Source: an uncultured Pseudomonadota bacterium (GTDB taxonomy: Bacteria > Myxococcota > UBA796). Taken from it: a stretch of 10,125 nt of DNA. Under the pieces are notes generated by a model. It was not told where the DNA came from, did no database searches, and saw nothing but the letters and a program-made list of their open reading frames with translations. The stretch lies in NCBI GenBank assembly GCA_913040875.1, contig CAJWHX010000090.1:1-10125 (forward strand), read 5' to 3'. Shown here one piece after another: positions 8,098 to 10,125 of this stretch. Position 1 is the first letter of the stretch; every line of letters starts with the position of its first letter. A program made the translations under genes and the position numbers.

Positions 8098-8186
8098 TTG
8101 ACGGAGCATCAAGATTTCCAAATATAAATGGAAAAGAGCCTGTCCCCATTGGTATAGTAACATTGTTTACAACTCATTTAATTAAA

Positions 8187-8204
8187 AATATCTATTGAGA
8201 TATT
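8187..8204. promoter_or_regulatory. Dyad directly abutting the start codon of the PAPS-reductase-like gene
   Basis: AATATCT-ATTG-AGATATT has perfect 7-base arms and ends one base before the ATG at 8206. It occupies the place where a Shine-Dalgarno sequence should be, and none is visible apart from a weak GAG in the right arm. It could be an operator over an AT-rich promoter and leader, or an RNA hairpin that limits ribosome access. Confidence 0.45.
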
Positions 8205-8205
8205 C

Positions 8206-9084
8206 ATGGCCTATCCCGACCACAAAAGCGCAACAGAAATCATTGATTACATCGGTGATCGAATTTTGTTTCTCTCCGTATCTGGAGGAAAAGATTCAAC
8301 CGCGATGGCCCTGCACCTAAAAGACATGGGCATTCCATATAAAGCCATTTTCATTGATACAGGTTGGGAGCATCCAAGTACCATCGAATACGTAAAGGAA
8401 TATCTACCTGCCCATGTCGGTCCAATTGAAATCATTCAATCCAAAGGCTTCAAAAAGATGCTTCGGGATAGAGCCAAATTTCCCAATCACTTTCAACGAT
8501 TTTGTACGGGGGATTTAAAGTTGAACCCTGTAGCCAGTTTTTACCGGCGTCAAGATTCTGATGTTGTGAACGCTGTTGGTATTCGGGCCGAAGAATCACG
8601 CAACCGTTCCAAAATGCCTATGTGGGAAGACAATGCACACATGGATTGTGAAGTGTGGAGACCGATCATTCACTTCAAAGAACAAGACGTCATCAACATT
8701 CATCACAAACATGGGGTAACTCCAAATCCCTTGTACTTAATTGGATTGCCCAGAGTCGGATGCTGGCCTTGTATCTTCTCTACCAAACGGGCCATTCGCA
8801 TTATGGCCAGAGAAACACCAGAGCGTATTGACGAAATTCGGAAACTGGAACGTGAGATCAATCTCAGACGTCGTGCTAGAAAACCCGGTTCACCACTCAT
8901 CTCCTTCTTCAACAAAGGCAAAGGGGCAATGCTCATCGATGATGTGGTTACATGGGCGACGGAGTCCCAAGATGACATAGAGTTGTTTACAAACAGCGAC
9001 ACGGAGTCTGGTTGTGTCAAATGGGGATTGTGTGACATTGCACACAAACACAATGCTGAACGAAAAAAAGGGCGACTGAAGTGA
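8206..9084 (+). CDS. PAPS-reductase-family PP-loop protein (stand-alone)
   Basis: A complete 292-residue member of the phosphoadenosine-phosphosulfate reductase family, whose members adenylate or reduce sulfur-containing substrates or activate bases for thiolation. The ATP pyrophosphatase loop SGGKDST is at 26-32. It is followed by the acidic strand end FIDTGWEHPST (49-59), RFCTGDLK (98-105), GIRAEESRNR (125-134) and a WRPI...DV segment (151-162). Cys186 and Cys189 form GCWPCIFS, and a second cysteine pair, Cys270 and Cys276, lies in ESGCVKWGLCD. Cys100 and Cys148 are also present, so a zinc or iron-sulfur site is plausible. It is shorter than DndC-type proteins, and no dnd, cysD/cysN or sulfite reductase gene is beside it, so assimilatory sulfate reduction is not supported. 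The peroxiredoxin gene follows after 46 bases on the same strand. The family is certain; the substrate is unknown. Confidence 0.88.
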   Translation: MAYPDHKSATEIIDYIGDRILFLSVSGGKDSTAMALHLKDMGIPYKAIFIDTGWEHPSTIEYVKEYLPAHVGPIEIIQSKGFKKMLRDRAKFPNHFQRFCTGDLKLNPVASFYRRQDSDVVNAVGIRAEESRNRSKMPMWEDNAHMDCEVWRPIIHFKEQDVINIHHKHGVTPNPLYLIGLPRVGCWPCIFSTKRAIRIMARETPERIDEIRKLEREINLRRRARKPGSPLISFFNKGKGAMLIDDVVTWATESQDDIELFTNSDTESGCVKWGLCDIAHKHNAERKKGRLK

Positions 9085-9100
9085 CTCTAAGACAAATCGG

Positions 9101-9117
9101 GCTACATTTTGTGTAGC
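9101..9117 (+). promoter_or_regulatory. Hairpin just upstream of the peroxiredoxin ribosome-binding site
   Basis: GCTACA-TTTTG-TGTAGC has perfect 6-base arms. It lies between the stop of the PAPS-reductase-like gene and the GGAG ribosome-binding site (9121-9124) of the peroxiredoxin gene. It is not followed by a T-run, so it could be an RNA-stabilising or attenuating structure, or a weak terminator between the two genes. Confidence 0.4.
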
Positions 9118-9130
9118 AACGGAGAATATT

Positions 9131-9700
9131 ATGTTTACCCTTTTCAGTATGTTGGCTTGTTCTACCACTAAACACCCCGATCCAGAAGCAAGTGTGATCG
9201 TCGACGAAGAGACCACCTTAGAGCAAAGTGAACTCAATGGTACGCTGGTCACTGAAACCATCCCTGCCCCAGAGTTTACCGTCCTCAACCAAGATGGTTT
9301 GGAACGCACTCGAGATGACTTAATGGATAAACCGACCGTCATCTGGTTTTATCCGGCAGCCAATACGCCTGGTTGAACGATTCAAGGTTGCGGGTTCCGC
9401 GACAATTTTGCAGAGTTTGATGCCCTAGGTGTCCGCATCGTTGGTGTGGGGTTTGCCAGTGTAGCAGAGAACAATCAGTGGTACGTCGACAAAGAGTTCC
9501 AGTTTGAACTATGGTCGGATACCAATAAAGAGTTGGCACTCTTTTATGGAGCTGTCGACAGTTCTTCCCAAGGCTATCCAAGCCGAGTCACCAAGATTTT
9601 GGATGATGAAGGCAACTTGCTCGTGACCTACGACGATGCCAACTTCGCCACCAATCCCTTTGATGTACTCGAGGACTGTCAGTACCTGTTTGGAAATTAA
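9131..9700 (+). CDS. Selenocysteine-containing peroxiredoxin (BCP/AhpC-TSA type), predicted lipoprotein
   Basis: This is one gene of 189 residues with an in-frame TGA at 9374-9376 read as selenocysteine 82. Residues 1-81 end in KPTVIWFYPAANTPG. After the TGA the same frame continues TIQGCGFRDNFAEFDALGVRIVGVG, then the remaining strands, GYPSRVTKILDDEGNLLVTYDD and a TAA stop. In peroxiredoxins the motif is FYP..TPGCT...CGFRD, so the TGA stands exactly on the peroxidatic cysteine. Thr79 of the active site and the Arg in PSRVT are kept. Cys87, five residues after Sec82, is placed as the resolving cysteine of BCP-type enzymes. The protein would reduce peroxides through a selenenic acid and a selenenylsulfide. 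MFTLFSMLAC gives a very short lipobox signal, so it probably acts in the envelope. GGAG six bases before ATG 9131 supports the start; no other start lies between it and the upstream TGA. A nonsense mutation of TGC/TGT is the alternative, but the intact downstream frame and the SECIS-like hairpin argue against it. Confidence 0.9.
9377..9410 (+). promoter_or_regulatory. Candidate bacterial SECIS element of the selenoperoxiredoxin
   Basis: Eleven bases after the TGA, TTGCGG (9388-9393) pairs with CCGCGA (9397-9402), one pair being a U-G wobble, around the loop GUU. Opening the top pair gives the loop GGUUC. CAA below (9383-9385) can pair with TTG (9408-9410) to extend the stem. The loop begins 17 bases after the TGA and starts with G, as expected for bacterial SECIS elements read by SelB. 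The GGUUGC stem entry and GGU in the loop resemble the E. coli fdhF element as I remember it. The hairpin lies wholly inside the coding sequence, as is usual in bacteria. Confidence 0.7.
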
Positions 9701-9739
9701 CACTTTCTGTTCAACACACTTGCTTGACCGTGATATCAT

Positions 9740-9757
9740 ATGTTGTAAACACAACAT
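9740..9757. promoter_or_regulatory. Dyad upstream of the last gene, candidate operator
   Basis: ATGTTGT-AAAC-ACAACAT has perfect 7-base arms and lies 15 bases before the GTG start at 9773. TTGACC at 9724-9729 could be a -35 box, but I see no well-spaced -10. The 10-mer TGTTTACAAC contained here (minus strand) recurs at 8164-8173, upstream of the PAPS-reductase-like gene. This would fit a shared regulator, though the same 10-mer also occurs inside the LRR gene (5562-5571, minus strand). Confidence 0.4.
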
Positions 9758-9772
9758 TGATTTGGAGGCACT

Positions 9773-10125
9773 GTGAGTATACGTAAACTTCTTAAAACAC
9801 CTACACTCGGTGGAAAAGTATTTTGGACGGACAAATATGAATATCAAGGGTGGCGTATTCAATACAATTCGACATTAGACAGTATCGCACCCCTTAAACC
9901 ATATCGTTTACTGAATCCAAGTGATCACTTGGTTGCCAGTGCGGATTCTGTTGAAGAACTCGTTGAAGCCTTATCAGACTTTATTGCAGAATATCAAACC
10001 GAACTTGCGAATCAATACGACGAAGGCTCTTTCCTGGATAAGGTTGGACAAGTAGTTGGTGCAATCGGCAGATCAGCACTTGTGCATCTCTTCACTCTTT
10101 ATCATTTGCTTCTCGATGAACACAC
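9773..10125 (+). CDS. Hypothetical protein, 5' part only (runs off the window)
   Basis: An open frame from GTG 9773 to the window edge, 117 codons without a stop. GGAGG at 9764-9768, four bases before the GTG, is the strongest ribosome-binding site in the window and fixes the start. The protein begins MSIRKLLKTPTLGGKVFWTD, then YEYQGWRIQYNSTLDSIAPLKPYRLLNP, then an acidic helical stretch SADSVEELVEALSDFIAEYQTE, and near the edge a hydrophobic helix, GRSALVHLFTLYHLLL. It has no signal peptide. I do not recognise a family. It follows the peroxiredoxin gene by 72 bases, with a dyad between them, so it probably has its own promoter. Confidence 0.7.
   Translation, partial: MSIRKLLKTPTLGGKVFWTDKYEYQGWRIQYNSTLDSIAPLKPYRLLNPSDHLVASADSVEELVEALSDFIAEYQTELANQYDEGSFLDKVGQVVGAIGRSALVHLFTLYHLLLDEH

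Larger units (their letters stand above)
7880..8149. repeat. 270-bp nested foldback element with 10-bp terminal inverted repeats (MITE- or REPIN-like)
   Basis: The ends are perfect inverted repeats, ATGGGGACAG (7880-7889) and CTGTCCCCAT (8140-8149). Inside are further matched arms in the same nesting order: a perfect 13-bp pair CGTCACCGTCGTG (7899-7911) with CACGACGGTGACG (8050-8062), CAATACT (7920-7926) with AGTATTG (8035-8041), GGAGAATC (7937-7944) with GATTCTCC (7997-8004), and ATCGATTAAACTC (7951-7963) with GAGTTTGATCGAT (7977-7989, one mismatch). A 13-base loop remains at 7964-7976. The right arm carries an extra stretch (8063-8139) with its own palindrome. The whole could fold as one long hairpin. 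It fills the space between two divergent genes. No transposase is present, so it would have to be moved in trans. I see no obvious target-site duplication. TGTCCCC-type ends recall small palindromic elements linked to IS200/IS605-like transposases, from memory and unverified. Confidence 0.75.

Noticed and set aside
7880..8149. CRISPR array or att site
   Set aside because: The repeats are inverted and nested, not direct and regularly spaced, and no integrase or cas gene is present.
8206..9084. CysH of assimilatory sulfate reduction or DndC of DNA phosphorothioation
   Set aside because: No sulfate-assimilation or dnd partner genes are nearby, and the length and cysteine layout do not clearly match either; only the broader family is supported.
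9131..9376. Peroxiredoxin pseudogene disrupted by a nonsense codon
   Set aside because: The stop is TGA, exactly at the catalytic cysteine. Downstream coding is undamaged and a SECIS-like hairpin follows; a random nonsense mutation would not be expected to meet all three.
9446..9700. Separate 84-residue protein starting at 9446
   Set aside because: It is the C-terminal part of the selenoperoxiredoxin, in the same frame as 9131-9376; its apparent start is an internal GTG (GTG-GGG-TTT, in the G-V-G-F stretch).

Overview
The window looks like a bacterial chromosome of intermediate GC content. Two predicted lipoproteins have very short signal peptides, there is a GldA/GldFG-like ABC system, and there is a selenocysteine-containing peroxiredoxin. 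This combination suggests an uncultured member of the old Deltaproteobacteria/Myxococcota assemblage. That placement is inference from protein style, not from a marker gene.

Layout. Bases 1 to about 208 are a strongly AT-rich fragment of an NHL-repeat (beta-propeller) protein. It runs tail-to-tail, without any spacer, into a minus-strand GT39/PMT-like membrane glycosyltransferase, so both genes are truncated at the same point: a rearrangement or an assembly chimera. Upstream of the glycosyltransferase on the same strand (1336-2124) is a lipoprotein of unknown function. Divergent from it is a two-gene ABC transporter operon (2259-5107): a GldA-like ATPase, and a fused permease plus GldG-like auxiliary domain overlapping it by 4 bases. 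Convergent to that operon is a large minus-strand leucine-rich-repeat protein (5175-7856).

The space between the LRR gene and the next divergent gene (7857-8205) is mostly a 270-bp foldback element. It has 10-bp terminal inverted repeats, long imperfect inner arms and a nested perfect 28-bp palindrome. After it come, on the plus strand, a stand-alone PAPS-reductase-family PP-loop protein (8206-9084), a secreted peroxiredoxin (9131-9700) and the 5' part of an unrecognised gene (9773 to the end).

The most important observation is the peroxiredoxin. An in-frame TGA at 9374-9376 falls exactly on the peroxidatic cysteine of the TPGC motif, the frame continues through the rest of the fold to a TAA at 9700, and a stem-loop fitting a bacterial SECIS element starts 11 bases after the TGA. 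An ordinary gene caller would split this gene into two short ORFs. It is best read as one 189-residue selenoprotein. The PAPS-reductase-like gene lies 46 bases upstream on the same strand and may be co-transcribed. A functional sulfur/selenium link between the two is only a suggestion.
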